Source: Rhodopseudomonas palustris
Lineage (GTDB): Bacteria > Pseudomonadota > Alphaproteobacteria > Rhizobiales > Xanthobacteraceae
Assembly (NCBI RefSeq): GCF_007005445.1
Contig: NZ_CP041387.1
Location: 558,001-622,000 of the forward strand
DNA length: 64,000 bases
Reading direction: 5' to 3'
Each line of letters opens with the position of its first letter. Position 1 is the stretch's first letter. The notes under the pieces are model-generated. The model searched no databases and was not told the DNA's origin. It saw nothing but the letters and a program-made list of their open reading frames with translations. Shown one piece after another: positions 28,677 through 37,546 of this stretch. Made by a program: the position numbers and the translations under genes.

Positions 28677-29495
28677 ATGTCGAAGCTGCGCCTTGCTTTC
28701 GTCACTTGCGCCCTCGCCGGCGCGCTGTTGTCCGCGGCGCCGGCCGAGGCGGCCCGCTGCGGCGGTGATTTCAACACGTTTGTCTCCAGCATTTCGGCCG
28801 AGGCCGCACAGGCAGGCATTTCGCAGAGCGTGATTTCCCAGGCGCTCGGCGGCGTCACGCCGGATCCTGCGGTGCTGGCATTCGACCGCCGCCAGCGCGG
28901 CACCTTCAACAAAACTTTCGAGCAGTATGTGGCGACGCGGGTCGGGCCGGGCCGGATCAAGACCGGTCGCGCGATGCTGATGCGTCATGCGTCGCTGCTG
29001 TCGCGGATCGAGCGGCAGTTCGGCGTGCCGCCGCAGATCGTGGTGGCGATCTGGGGGCTGGAATCGGATTTCGGCAAGGGTGACATGGGCAAATTGCCGG
29101 TATTCCGCGTGCTGGCGACGATGGCGCACGACTGCCGTCGCACCGAGCTGTTCCAGGGCGAGCTCTTGGCAGCGTTGCAGATTGTGCAGCGCGGCGACCT
29201 CACCTTGCGCGACATGGTCGGCGCCTATGCGGGAGAGCTCGGCCAGACCCAGTTCCTGCCGTCGTCCTACATCAAATACGGCGTCGATTTCGACGGCAAC
29301 GGCCACGTCGATCTGCGCCACAGCGTGCCGGACGTGCTGGCCTCGACCGCCAACCTGCTCAAGACCGCGGGCTGGAAGGCCGGCGGTTCCTACGAGGAGG
29401 GAACGGCGAATTTCGAGGCGATGCGCGAGTGGAACCGGGCGCTGGTGTATCGCAAGACGATTGCTTACTTCGCCGACAGGCTGGTCGAGCCGTGA
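28677..29495 (+). CDS. Lytic murein transglycosylase B-like (SLT_2)
   Basis: The 272-residue protein starts with a signal peptide (residues 1-24, cleavage near APAEAA) and has an MltB/SLT_2 domain: catalytic Glu in AIWGLESDFGKG, MGKLPVFRVLATMAHDCRR, GAYAGELGQTQFLPSSYIKY and FDGNGHVDLRHSVPDVLAS. It would cleave the glycan backbone of peptidoglycan in the periplasm. It is short, having only the catalytic domain and no C-terminal peptidoglycan-binding domain. It ends 37 bases before the convergent flgD gene; a role in flagellar passage through the wall is possible but not shown. Confidence 0.87.
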   Translation: MSKLRLAFVTCALAGALLSAAPAEAARCGGDFNTFVSSISAEAAQAGISQSVISQALGGVTPDPAVLAFDRRQRGTFNKTFEQYVATRVGPGRIKTGRAMLMRHASLLSRIERQFGVPPQIVVAIWGLESDFGKGDMGKLPVFRVLATMAHDCRRTELFQGELLAALQIVQRGDLTLRDMVGAYAGELGQTQFLPSSYIKYGVDFDGNGHVDLRHSVPDVLASTANLLKTAGWKAGGSYEEGTANFEAMREWNRALVYRKTIAYFADRLVEP

Positions 29496-29532
29496 GCGTT
29501 CTCGCGCTGTCCTGAGCGGTCGCCGACGATCG

Positions 29533-30252
29533 TTACATCGCGGTCGCCGGCGTCGAGGTGGTCGGCCGGACCAGCTTGTTGATCTGGTCGAGCGTGAAGC
29601 TCTGGCCGCCGATCGACAGCTTCGGCGGGGTCTGGGTCAGGTCCACGGAGTCGATCGTGCCGTAGATCTGGGTGGAGACGGTGGCGGTCTGGCCCGACGC
29701 ATCGGTGGCGACGATCGACAGCTTGTAGTTGCCGTCCGGCCATTGCGTGCCGTCGTTGCCGCGGCCGTCCCAGGCGAACGCCTGATCGTTGCCGGCGTTG
29801 ATGGTGAACTTGCCCGAATACACCGTCTGTCCGGTGTCGCTCTCGATCGAGACCTGCGCCGTCACCGGCTTGTCGGTCGACAGCGACCACGTCGCCTTGC
29901 TGTCGGTCAACTGCGTCTTGCTGCCGTCGACGACGGCGCTGGCGCCGATGAAGTTGAGCGCCTGCGTCGCCTGCGCGGTGGTCTGCAGCTCCACCAGCGA
30001 GCTCAGCGATTCGTTGGACTTGAGCTGCTGTTCGATGCCGGCGAACTGCACGAGCTGCTGGGTGAACTGGTTGGTGTCCAGCGGATCCATCGGGTTCTGG
30101 TTCTTGAGCTGCGTCGTCAGCAGCGTCAGGAAGGTCTGGAAGTTGTCGGCGATCCCCGGCGTCGAGCTGGTCTTCGACTTCGCGCTCTCCGCGGAATAGT
30201 TCGCGTTCGGCGCCGAGTACGGCGTAGTCGCGGTTGAGTAATCGACGGACAT
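29533..30252 (-). CDS. flgD: Flagellar hook assembly scaffold FlgD
   Basis: The 239-residue protein has the FlgD N-terminal signature NFQTFLTLLTTQLKNQNPMD followed by TNQFTQQLVQFAGIEQQLKS, and a C-terminal Ig/FlgD-type domain with FAWDGRGNDGTQWPDGNYKL. FlgD caps the growing hook and is exported by the flagellar apparatus, so it has no signal peptide. It lies 12 bases after fliK, and both are likely transcribed from the sigma-54 promoter at 31891-31907. Confidence 0.93.
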   Translation of the reverse strand: MSVDYSTATTPYSAPNANYSAESAKSKTSSTPGIADNFQTFLTLLTTQLKNQNPMDPLDTNQFTQQLVQFAGIEQQLKSNESLSSLVELQTTAQATQALNFIGASAVVDGSKTQLTDSKATWSLSTDKPVTAQVSIESDTGQTVYSGKFTINAGNDQAFAWDGRGNDGTQWPDGNYKLSIVATDASGQTATVSTQIYGTIDSVDLTQTPPKLSIGGQSFTLDQINKLVRPTTSTPATAM

Positions 30253-30264
30253 GCGTGTTGCTCC

Positions 30265-31854
30265 TCAGATCCGGATATCGACGCCGCCGCTCGCACCGAG
30301 CATGCGGCCGTAGCCGCGGCCGGCGACGGCCGCGGGCGGCGTATCATCCTGGCTGACCACCAGTCGTTGCGGCTGTCGGCCGCCGTCCTGCTGCTGACCC
30401 TGCTGCCCGGACGACGACTGGTCGCGCAGGCTGAATTGCAGCCCGCCATTGCCGGTCTTCAGGCCGGCATCGTCGAGCGCGCGCTGCAACTGGGTCTGGT
30501 CCTGCCGCAGCATCTGCAACGTCTCGGGCTTCTCCACGGTTAAATGCGACGTCACCTGACCATGGCGGTCGACATCGATCCGGACGTCGATGCGGCCGAG
30601 TTCGGCCGGGTCGAGCCGGATGTCGAAGCGGGTGGCGCCGCCGCGGGCGCGCGCCGCGATTTCCACGGCGAGGCCGTCGACCGGCACCGGCATATTGCTC
30701 GCCGGGTTCGCGGTGAGCTGCTGGGCCCCCGCGGCGGTCGTGCCGGCGGTGGTAAGGGTCGGTTGCAGATGCGGCATCACCGCGAGAGGCGTCGGCGGCT
30801 GGCTGTTGCTGCCGACATTGGCCTGGGCCTGCGGCAGTGCCGCCTCGGCGCCGAGCGGCGAGGCGGCTGGCTTCTGGCCGCCATCCTTGCCTTCGCCGCC
30901 GTCGGCGAGCGTGTGGGCGGCCTGGGAGACGGCGTGCGGCCGGGTTTCGGCCGTTGCCGCAGCGGCCTGCGGCTGCATCGCCGCGGCCGAGGCGTTTGCG
31001 GTCGCGGTCTGGACGGCCGCACCGTCGCCGGTCTTCGCCTCGGCCTTTCCATCGGTCTTGGCGTTGGCGTCGGTCTTGGTGCCGGCCTTCGGCGCATTGG
31101 CCGCATTGGCCTGCGCGGCGAGCGCCGCGAGTTTCGGATCGGTCGCGATACCGGTCGAAGCTGTCTCCGCGGTCGCGGTCTGAGCGGTGCCTTCGACCGG
31201 CTTCGTGACAGTTGCGGTCTCGGCCGCCGCCTTGGCCTTGAGCGCCGCCGCGGCCGCGAGCGCTGCCGGCGTGCCACCGGATGCAGCGGCCGCATCGGTG
31301 GCGGTCGCATCGGCCGTCGTGATCTCGACCTTCGGCGCGATCAGCGCGGTGGCGTCCGCCGTGATCGTGACGGTCACGGCGGCATCCTCGGCCTTGGTCT
31401 GGTCGGTGCCCGTCGCGTCCGCGCTGGCCTTGCCATCGCTGGATGCGCCACCATCGGAGGATCTGGTGCCGTCGTCCTTGTCGGTTCTGGTCTTGCTGGA
31501 TTTGTCGGCTCTGCCGGCATCGTCCGCCTTGGCACCCGAGGTCGTCGGTTCAGAGGACGAGGATGCGTCTTCGGCACGCCGGGAGCTCTGGTCGGCGTCG
31601 CGGCTGCGGCTGCGATCTGGCGCTTCGCTCCGCTCGGCGCGGGGGCTATGGCTGGTGCTGCGGTCGTCCGCCGCGCTGCTCGACGAACGCGAGTCCGATT
31701 TCGCGGGTGCCGCCGTAGCCTTGTCATAGGCGGCGGTATTGCTGTCGACGAGCGCGGCGAAATCCTTGGTGTGCGACGACCGCTCCTGACGCGCCGACGT
31801 GCGGGACGACGGGGAGGCGGTGCTGGCTGCGACGTCCGGCGATACGTTGACCAC
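30265..31854 (-). CDS. fliK: Flagellar hook-length control protein FliK
   Basis: The 529-residue protein has a long, poorly conserved Ala/Thr/Ser/Asp-rich N-terminal part (about residues 1-380) and the conserved FliK C-terminal domain: FDIRLDPAELGRIDVRIDVD, VTSHLTVEKPETLQMLRQDQ and LQRALDDAGL. FliK measures hook length and switches export specificity through FlhB. The start is a GTG at 31854 with GAGAG upstream. The low-complexity N-terminus gives long spurious frames on the other strand. The gene is followed directly by flgD. Confidence 0.9.
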   Translation of the reverse strand: MVNVSPDVAASTASPSSRTSARQERSSHTKDFAALVDSNTAAYDKATAAPAKSDSRSSSSAADDRSTSHSPRAERSEAPDRSRSRDADQSSRRAEDASSSSEPTTSGAKADDAGRADKSSKTRTDKDDGTRSSDGGASSDGKASADATGTDQTKAEDAAVTVTITADATALIAPKVEITTADATATDAAAASGGTPAALAAAAALKAKAAAETATVTKPVEGTAQTATAETASTGIATDPKLAALAAQANAANAPKAGTKTDANAKTDGKAEAKTGDGAAVQTATANASAAAMQPQAAAATAETRPHAVSQAAHTLADGGEGKDGGQKPAASPLGAEAALPQAQANVGSNSQPPTPLAVMPHLQPTLTTAGTTAAGAQQLTANPASNMPVPVDGLAVEIAARARGGATRFDIRLDPAELGRIDVRIDVDRHGQVTSHLTVEKPETLQMLRQDQTQLQRALDDAGLKTGNGGLQFSLRDQSSSGQQGQQQDGGRQPQRLVVSQDDTPPAAVAGRGYGRMLGASGGVDIRI

Positions 31855-31890
31855 GGCAATCTCTCTTACGCTTCAGTCCGGAACTTCTTC

Positions 31891-31907
31891 AGCAAGGACC
31901 GGGCCAA
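31891..31907 (-). promoter_or_regulatory. Sigma-54 promoter of fliK-flgD
   Basis: Read on the minus strand, TTGGCCCGGTCCTTGCT matches the sigma-54 consensus YTGGCACGRNNNTTGCW at all fixed positions but one (C for A), with correct GG-to-GC spacing. Transcription would start near 31879, some 25 bases before the fliK start. The regulator FlbD (1516-2895) is the natural activator. The remaining bases up to 32155 probably hold the mnmA promoter; no gene seen. Confidence 0.75.
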
Positions 31908-32155
31908 ACCGAAAGTGTAGGTAAAACAAACGGATGCGGGGATGCTCGGGGTGCCGGTACCAGCCGCCGACACGCTATTTCTGCCGCGGCGGCAGAATTT
32001 GCCGCGGGTCCGGCCCGCAAAACCGGGCCGCTGCGATTGCGCCTCCGGAAGGCGGCCTATATTAAAAGCCTGCATCACCGAAGTTTGCGGAATTGGCCCT
32101 GCCGCTTCCGGACAATGCGGAAGGATGACCGCGTGGCTTACGCCGGTCGCAGCTC

Positions 32156-33361
32156 ATGACCGAACCAATGCTCAACAGTCTGGATCTCGAAGGCCGGCCG
32201 CAGGACACCCGCGTCGTGGTCGCGATGTCCGGCGGGGTGGATTCCTCGGCGACCGCAGCGCTGCTCAAAGCGCAGGGCTACGACGTCGTCGGCATCACGC
32301 TGCAACTCTACGATCATGGCGCGGCGATCCATCGCAAGGGCGCCTGCTGTGCCGGCCAGGACATCCACGACGCCCGCGCGGTCGCCGAGCGGATCGGCAT
32401 TCCGCATTACGTGCTCGACTACGAGAGCCGGTTTCGCGAGTCGGTGATCGACAGCTTTGCCGACAGCTACGCCTCCGGCGAGACGCCGGTGCCGTGCATC
32501 GAGTGCAACCGCTCGGTCAAGTTCCGCGACCTCTTGGCCACCGCGCGCGAACTCGGCGCCTCGGCGCTGGCGACCGGTCACTACGTGTCGTCGCGGCGGC
32601 TCGAGAACGGATCGCGGGCGCTGGTCTGCGCCGCTGATCGCGACCGCGACCAGAGTTATTTCCTGTTCGCCACCACCCGCGAGCAGCTTCAATTCTTGCG
32701 CTTCCCGCTCGGCGACATGACCAAGCCGCAGACCCGCGAGCTGGCGCGGCAGTTCGGCCTGTCGGTCGCCGACAAGCACGACAGCCAGGACATCTGCTTC
32801 GTGCCGACCGGGCGCTACACCGACGTGGTCGAGCGGCTGAAGCCGAACGCGATGGAGCCGGGCGACATCGTCGATATCGACGGCCGCGTGCTCGGCCAGC
32901 ATCCCGGTATCGTGCATTTCACCGTCGGCCAGCGCCGCGGCCTCGGCATCGCGTCGCGCGCGCCGCTGTATGTGCTGCGGCTGGATGCGGCGCGGCGTCA
33001 GGTCGTGGTCGGCCCGCGCGAAGCGCTGCTGATGGACCGGATCGTGCTGCGCGACGTCAACTGGATTGGCGACGGCGCGCTCGACGACGTGGTCGGCGAC
33101 GGACTCGAACTGTTCGTCCGTGTTCGCTCGACGCGGGAGCCGCAGCCGGCCTGGCTGCGCGCCGCGAACGGCGGCTACGAGGTCGAACTCGTGGTCGGCG
33201 AGGAGGGCGTGTCGCCGGGCCAGGCCTGCGTGTTCTACGACGCGGCCGAGGGGCAGGCGCGCGTGCTCGGCGGTGGCTTCATCAAGAGCGCCGCGCCGCG
33301 CCGGTTCGAAGGCGGGCGCGAGCAAATCGAGGCGCCGGCGCTGGCCGCCGCGCGCGGCTGA
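32156..33361 (+). CDS. mnmA: tRNA-specific 2-thiouridylase MnmA
   Basis: The 401-residue protein matches MnmA (TrmU). It has the PP-loop [18 protein letters not shown] (residues about 20-37), the two catalytic Cys in [14 protein letters not shown] and [21 protein letters not shown], and the C-terminal beta-barrel with [13 protein letters not shown]. MnmA thiolates U34 of tRNA-Lys, -Glu and -Gln using sulfur from the IscS/Tus relay. It is followed after 19 bases by pmtA. Confidence 0.96.
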   Translation: MTEPMLNSLDLEGRPQDTRVVVAMSGGVDSSATAALLKAQGYDVVGITLQLYDHGAAIHRKGACCAGQDIHDARAVAERIGIPHYVLDYESRFRESVIDSFADSYASGETPVPCIECNRSVKFRDLLATARELGASALATGHYVSSRRLENGSRALVCAADRDRDQSYFLFATTREQLQFLRFPLGDMTKPQTRELARQFGLSVADKHDSQDICFVPTGRYTDVVERLKPNAMEPGDIVDIDGRVLGQHPGIVHFTVGQRRGLGIASRAPLYVLRLDAARRQVVVGPREALLMDRIVLRDVNWIGDGALDDVVGDGLELFVRVRSTREPQPAWLRAANGGYEVELVVGEEGVSPGQACVFYDAAEGQARVLGGGFIKSAAPRRFEGGREQIEAPALAAARG

Positions 33362-33380
33362 AGGATTTTCGGGGCAGGGT

Positions 33381-34019
33381 ATGGCGAACGACATCGATCG
33401 CGCGGGCGTGGCGAAAGCCTATGCGCGCTGGGCGCCGATTTACGATCTGGTTTTCGGCAAAGTGTTCGACAGCGGCCGGCAATCGACCATCGCGGTGGCC
33501 GATGCGATCGGCGGGCGGGTGCTCGACGTCGGCGTCGGCACCGGATTGTCGCTGTCGGATTATTCGAAGACTACGCGGCTGTGCGGCGTCGATATCTCCG
33601 AGCCGATGCTGCGCAAGGCGCATGAGCGGGTCCGCACGCTGAACCTCACCAATGTCGACGTTCTGGCGGTGATGGACGCCAAGAACCTGGCGTTCCCGGC
33701 CGACTTCTTCGACGCCGTGGTGGCGCAATACGTCATTACCGCGGTGCCGGACCCGGAAGCGACGCTGGACGATTTCGTCCGGGTGCTGAAGCCGGGCGGC
33801 GAGCTGATCCTGGTCAACCACATCGGCGCCGAGAGCGGGCCGCGCAAGCTGTTCGAGCTGGCGTTCTCGCCGATCGCGCGCCGGCTCGGCTGGCGGCCGG
33901 AGTTCCCGTGGGCGCGGCTAGTGAACTGGGCAGCGCGCCACGGCGGGGTGGAGCTGGCAGAGCGCCGGCCGATGCCGCCGATGGGCCACTTCTCGCTGAT
34001 CCGCTATCGCAAACTGTGA
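33381..34019 (+). CDS. pmtA: Phosphatidylethanolamine N-methyltransferase, Rhodobacter type
   Basis: The 212-residue SAM methyltransferase begins MANDIDRAGVAKAYARWAPI; the AYARWAPIYD segment, motif I VLDVGVGTGLSLSDY (residues about 50-64), VVAQYVITAVPDPE and LKPGGELILVNH closely resemble PmtA of Rhodobacter, which converts phosphatidylethanolamine to phosphatidylcholine at the membrane. It could also be another small-lipid methyltransferase, hence the lower confidence for the substrate. The ATG at 33381 has a GGGGCAGGG SD. It is probably co-transcribed with mnmA. Confidence 0.72.
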   Translation: MANDIDRAGVAKAYARWAPIYDLVFGKVFDSGRQSTIAVADAIGGRVLDVGVGTGLSLSDYSKTTRLCGVDISEPMLRKAHERVRTLNLTNVDVLAVMDAKNLAFPADFFDAVVAQYVITAVPDPEATLDDFVRVLKPGGELILVNHIGAESGPRKLFELAFSPIARRLGWRPEFPWARLVNWAARHGGVELAERRPMPPMGHFSLIRYRKL

Positions 34020-34059
34020 CATCGCCGGAACGTGGCGCCGCGCGCCACGTTGTCCGGGC

Positions 34060-34401
34060 ATGATGTCGAAACTCTCACTCGCTCTGAGTTGCTTGGTACT
34101 GGCGTCGACCCCGGCGTCGGCGCAGGCGCCGCCGAAACCGCCAGCCGCCGCCGCTCCGGCGCCGACCGCATGCCCGCCGAATACAGCGACGGTGCATCCG
34201 CCGGGCAGCAATGCTCCCGGCGCGACGACCGGCGAAAGCCGTCAGCCGCTGGGCGACAAACTGGCCGAATCCGGCGGTGTGCTGTGCCCTCCGGCAGGTA
34301 TCGATCCGGAGATTCGGGCACCGACGCCGGACGTCGGCAAGACGCCGGTGATCCCGCCGCCCGGCACACCGGGCGGCGATCCGACCATCCGTCCGAAATA
34401 G
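34060..34401 (+). CDS. Secreted proline-rich small protein
   Basis: A 113-residue product with a signal peptide (residues 1-22, LSCLVLASTPASAQA) and a mature part rich in Pro, Ala, Gly and Thr with two Cys (TACPPN and VLCPPAG), which could form one disulfide. No known domain is seen. It follows pmtA by 40 bases and may share its transcript. Confidence 0.6.
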   Translation: MMSKLSLALSCLVLASTPASAQAPPKPPAAAAPAPTACPPNTATVHPPGSNAPGATTGESRQPLGDKLAESGGVLCPPAGIDPEIRAPTPDVGKTPVIPPPGTPGGDPTIRPK

Positions 34402-34515
34402 CCGAACTGGCGGGTTCAGCAGCCGGGCGGGTGTTGCTTGACAGCGCGCCGCGCGGCTCCTTATATGCCGCCCGTTCGCAGGGCTTGCTTCGCAAGGCCG
34501 ATTGCGGGCCACCGT

Positions 34516-34592
34516 GGCGGGGTAGCTCAGCTGGTTAGAGCACGGGAATCATAATCCTGGGGTCGGGGGTTCAAGTCCCTCTCCCGCTACCA
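34516..34592 (+). tRNA. tRNA-Met (CAT anticodon)
   Basis: A 77-nt cloverleaf: acceptor GGCGGGG/TCCCGCT, D-arm GCTC...GAGC, anticodon stem CGGGA/TCCTG with loop ATCATAA (anticodon CAT), T-loop TTCAAGT and encoded CCA at 34590-34592. The acceptor begins with a G1-U72 wobble and lacks the mismatched first pair of initiator tRNA, so it is most likely elongator tRNA-Met; a tRNA-Ile2 (lysidine) cannot be fully excluded. Confidence 0.93.
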
Positions 34593-35105
34593 CAGCCTCC
34601 AAGCGGCTATCCGATTTTGGGCGATCGAACCGGCCTCTCTGAAACCTTGGTTTAGTGCGGTGCGCAACCTCAATCGTTGCCGCGTCGCTTGTCGCAATTG
34701 GATGAGGCGCCGGCAGCCACGCGCCGTCGTCCTTGCGGGGCGCCGCAGCACTCCGCCCTTTCTTGAGTACGGGATCGTCGATCAGGCGCGGCAGCGGCTG
34801 TCCTCCAGAAGAACCCGAACTCGCTCCAAATCTGGGCCGCCGCTGATGCACTGGCGGCGTGGCGGCTTTTTGCGGGCCACCATCCGTCAGTACTCGGACC
34901 CGGCCTTGGATTCCTTCGATCCAATTTTTGCCTCGAACCGCGACGATTTCTGTCCCTGCCGTGATACGGCGGGTGTGGCGCTGGATCGCAGAGGTCGCAC
35001 GGCTCCTGATCGGGCCCCGCGCATGAGGCGAGGCGGATTCAATCGCCGGGCGCCTATGCTAAGCCGCTCCCGCGGAGACCGCGCCATCGGAGGCAATGGG
35101 TTGGA
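34593..35105. other. Non-coding stretch after tRNA-Met
   Basis: These 513 bases hold no ORF with recognisable protein. Candidate frames on both strands are Arg/Ser-rich and look like noise; I see no integrase remnant and no second copy of the tRNA 3' end. It contains the promoter region of the RlpA-SNase gene. Confidence 0.45.
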
Positions 35106-36182
35106 ATGCGATTCTTCTCGACACTGACGATCGGCGTGGCGGCCGCGGCCGTGATGGCGCTCGCACCCGGCGTAGCGGATGCGCGGGGCTGGGATACCGT
35201 GCACCGCTTCGTTCACAAGACCGGCAAATGCGGTTCGGGCAAAGAGGTGCTGGCGTCGCTGTATTCGATCGGCACGCGAACGAGCAGCGGCGAACCGATG
35301 AACCGAGACGCCCTGACCGCAGCCTCCCACGAATACCCTCTCGGCACCACCGTGGTCGTCACCAACCCCGCGAACGGGCGGACCTGCAGCATTCGGGTCA
35401 ACGACCGCGGCCCGTTCGGAAAGCCGCGCGACCTCGGCGTGAAGATCGACTTCACCACCGGCGCGGCACGGTGCCTCGGCATGCGTGAAACGCAGTATGT
35501 CTGCCTGCCAGGTGAGGAGCCGATCGAGATTGCCGGGGTGCCGCTCGTGATCGACGGCAACACGGTCGAGATCAGAGGGACGAAGATTCGGCTGCGGGGG
35601 ATCGACGCGCCGGAAACAGACCAGTTGTGTGTCGACGAGAAGGGCACCGGCTGGACCTGCGGTCTCGCCGCCCGCGACGAACTCGTCAAGCGGTTCGGCG
35701 AGAAGCCATGGACCTGCCAGGTCGCCGGTCACGACAAACACGGCAGGTCGCTCGGAAGCTGTGCCGTGAATGCGGAGAGCGTCGAAGAGTGGATGGTGCG
35801 GTCCGGATGGGCGATGGCGCTCGTCGGCTCGGCGCGCGTCTATGAGGCTTCCGAAGTCATCGCTCGGGACGCGCAATCCGGCATGTGGTCGGGCGCTTTC
35901 ATCGCCCCTTCGGATTGGCGGCACCGAACCCGCCAGACCACCATCGTCGGGGCCGCCAACGTGCCGAGCAGCGCCCTCGACATCCTGCGCGGGCCCGCCT
36001 CGGTGGCCGATGCGCCGTCGCCGGAATGCGTCATCAAAGGCAGTATCGGCAAGGGCGGCCGATGCACTTATCAGCAGCCCGGCAGTCACCTCTACGCGAA
36101 GCTGAAGATGGGGCCGGACAACCGCTGGTTCTGCAGCGTCAAGGAAGCCGAGACGGCGGGGTGCCGGGCCGTCAAGAAATGA
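35106..36182 (+). CDS. Secreted fusion of RlpA-like barrel and SNase-like nuclease domains
   Basis: The 358-residue protein has a signal peptide (residues 1-27, ending GVADA) and two domains. Residues about 45-135 form a double-psi beta-barrel of the RlpA type (SSGEPMNRDALTAAS, LGTTVVVTNPANGR, VRVNDRGPF-like VNDRGPFGKPRDLG). Residues about 145-275 form a thermonuclease domain with VIDGNTVEIRG, IRLRGIDAPETDQLC (Arg and Glu of the active site) and DKHGRSLGSC (second Arg). The calcium-binding Asp in the usual DGDT is Asn here. The C-terminal 70 residues carry three Cys. It is convergent with the secretion adaptor gene. A role in wall remodelling or extracellular DNA use is possible. Confidence 0.78.
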   Translation: MRFFSTLTIGVAAAAVMALAPGVADARGWDTVHRFVHKTGKCGSGKEVLASLYSIGTRTSSGEPMNRDALTAASHEYPLGTTVVVTNPANGRTCSIRVNDRGPFGKPRDLGVKIDFTTGAARCLGMRETQYVCLPGEEPIEIAGVPLVIDGNTVEIRGTKIRLRGIDAPETDQLCVDEKGTGWTCGLAARDELVKRFGEKPWTCQVAGHDKHGRSLGSCAVNAESVEEWMVRSGWAMALVGSARVYEASEVIARDAQSGMWSGAFIAPSDWRHRTRQTTIVGAANVPSSALDILRGPASVADAPSPECVIKGSIGKGGRCTYQQPGSHLYAKLKMGPDNRWFCSVKEAETAGCRAVKK

Positions 36183-36213
36183 GCCCGATCGCCATCACGA
36201 TGATGGATCTGCA

Positions 36214-37536
36214 TTACTTCTGCCGCATCGCGCGAGCGAGTTGGTCTTCGAGCGGCTTGCGCAGATAGGCGAACGCGGTGCGCACGCCGTTCTGAATGAA
36301 GGCTTCGACCGGCATCCCGGGGACCAGCGCCTTGCCGTCGAGCTTGGCGAGTTCGCTGGGGACGAGGCTGATGCGCGCGACGTAGTAAGCCACGCCGGAT
36401 TGCTGATCCTTGGTGAGGTCGGCGGCGACCCGGGTCAGTGTGCCGTCGAGTTCGGGAGTCACCGCGGCGTCGAAGGCGCTGAACCGAAGCCTGGCCGATT
36501 GCCCGACCCTGAGCCGGTCGATCATCTGCGGGTCGACCTTGGCTTCAACCACCAGAGAATCTTTGGGCACGATCAGCATGAGCTGTTCGCCCGCAGTGAT
36601 CACGCCGCCGACGGTGTGGACTGATTTCTGGTGGACCAGCCCGTCCTGCGGCGCACGCAGCACGACGCGATCCAACTGATCCAGCGCGGCGATGCGGCGT
36701 TCGCCGAGATCGGCGATCTTGGTCTCGACGTCACGAAGTTCGGTCGCCACCTCGCGGCGCTGATCCTGAACCAGCTGAATGATCTGTAGTTCGGTTTCGG
36801 TGATCCGGCCCTTGGCGCGGGCGATCTCGGCGATCAACTGGCCCTCTTCACCGGTCAGCCGGGACGCCTCGCGTTCCAGCGCGGTGAGACGCGCATAGGG
36901 GACGAGGTTCTTCTCGTAGAGCTGGCGCACGCCTTCCAGCTCGGTTTGAATCCAGCGGATCTGTTCGCGCTTCGAGACGATCTGCGCCTCGAGGCCGCGG
37001 ATCTCGTCCGCGATCTGCGCCTTGCGCTCGCGGAGCTGCGATTGCTGGCCGCTGATCGCGTCGCGTCGCCGGACGAACAGCGTCGTTTCGCCGTCGATCA
37101 TTTCGGCGATTGCCGCAACGTTGCGACGCGCGGCGATCTCGGCGGGCAACGCCACCGTATCGCTGCCGTTCTGTTCGGATTGCAGCCGGGCGCGACGAAC
37201 CATGAGCTGGTTGAGCTGATTTTCGATCAGCGCCAGATTGGCGCGCGGCATCGTCTCGTCGAGACGGACCAGCATGTCGCCGGCGCGAACTTCATCGCCG
37301 TCGTTGACGTAGATCTCGGCGACGACACCGCCGGTCGGATGCTGGACGCGGCGGACGTTGCTGTCGACCACCACCTGCGCCGGCGCGATCACGGCGCTGG
37401 CGAGCGGCGCCGTCATGGCCCAGACGCCGGCCGTCGAGGCGACGATCACCAGCGTGGCAATTCCGAGCCCGGCCGCGCGTCTGATATCGCGGAACGGATC
37501 GCCGTGGCGAGGTTTGGGCGTTGCGGATGCGGTCAT
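36214..37536 (-). CDS. Type I secretion HlyD/PrtE-type membrane fusion protein
   Basis: The 440-residue protein has one N-terminal transmembrane helix (about 22-44), a biotinyl-lipoyl-like part (VQHPTGGVVAEIYVNDGDEV), a long coiled coil (about 110-300, with ERKAQIADEIRGLEAQI) and the C-terminal beta-domain ending VPGMPVEAFIQNG and LRKPLEDQLARA, the HlyD family signature. It bridges the ABC exporter in the inner membrane and a TolC-type outer-membrane channel, which is not in the window. It is the second gene of a two-gene operon, 10 bases after the ABC gene, facing away from the giant RTX gene. Confidence 0.9.
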   Translation of the reverse strand: MTASATPKPRHGDPFRDIRRAAGLGIATLVIVASTAGVWAMTAPLASAVIAPAQVVVDSNVRRVQHPTGGVVAEIYVNDGDEVRAGDMLVRLDETMPRANLALIENQLNQLMVRRARLQSEQNGSDTVALPAEIAARRNVAAIAEMIDGETTLFVRRRDAISGQQSQLRERKAQIADEIRGLEAQIVSKREQIRWIQTELEGVRQLYEKNLVPYARLTALEREASRLTGEEGQLIAEIARAKGRITETELQIIQLVQDQRREVATELRDVETKIADLGERRIAALDQLDRVVLRAPQDGLVHQKSVHTVGGVITAGEQLMLIVPKDSLVVEAKVDPQMIDRLRVGQSARLRFSAFDAAVTPELDGTLTRVAADLTKDQQSGVAYYVARISLVPSELAKLDGKALVPGMPVEAFIQNGVRTAFAYLRKPLEDQLARAMRQK

Positions 37537-37546
37537 GGGATCGTCC

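Noticed and set aside
34549..34851. 100-residue minus-strand ORF ending in GEGLEPPTPGL
   Set aside because: That C-terminus is the familiar artefact of translating a tRNA gene in reverse; the rest shows no protein-like pattern.
34516..35105. tRNA-Met as attachment site of an integrated island
   Set aside because: I found no integrase gene and no second copy of the tRNA 3' end downstream within the window.
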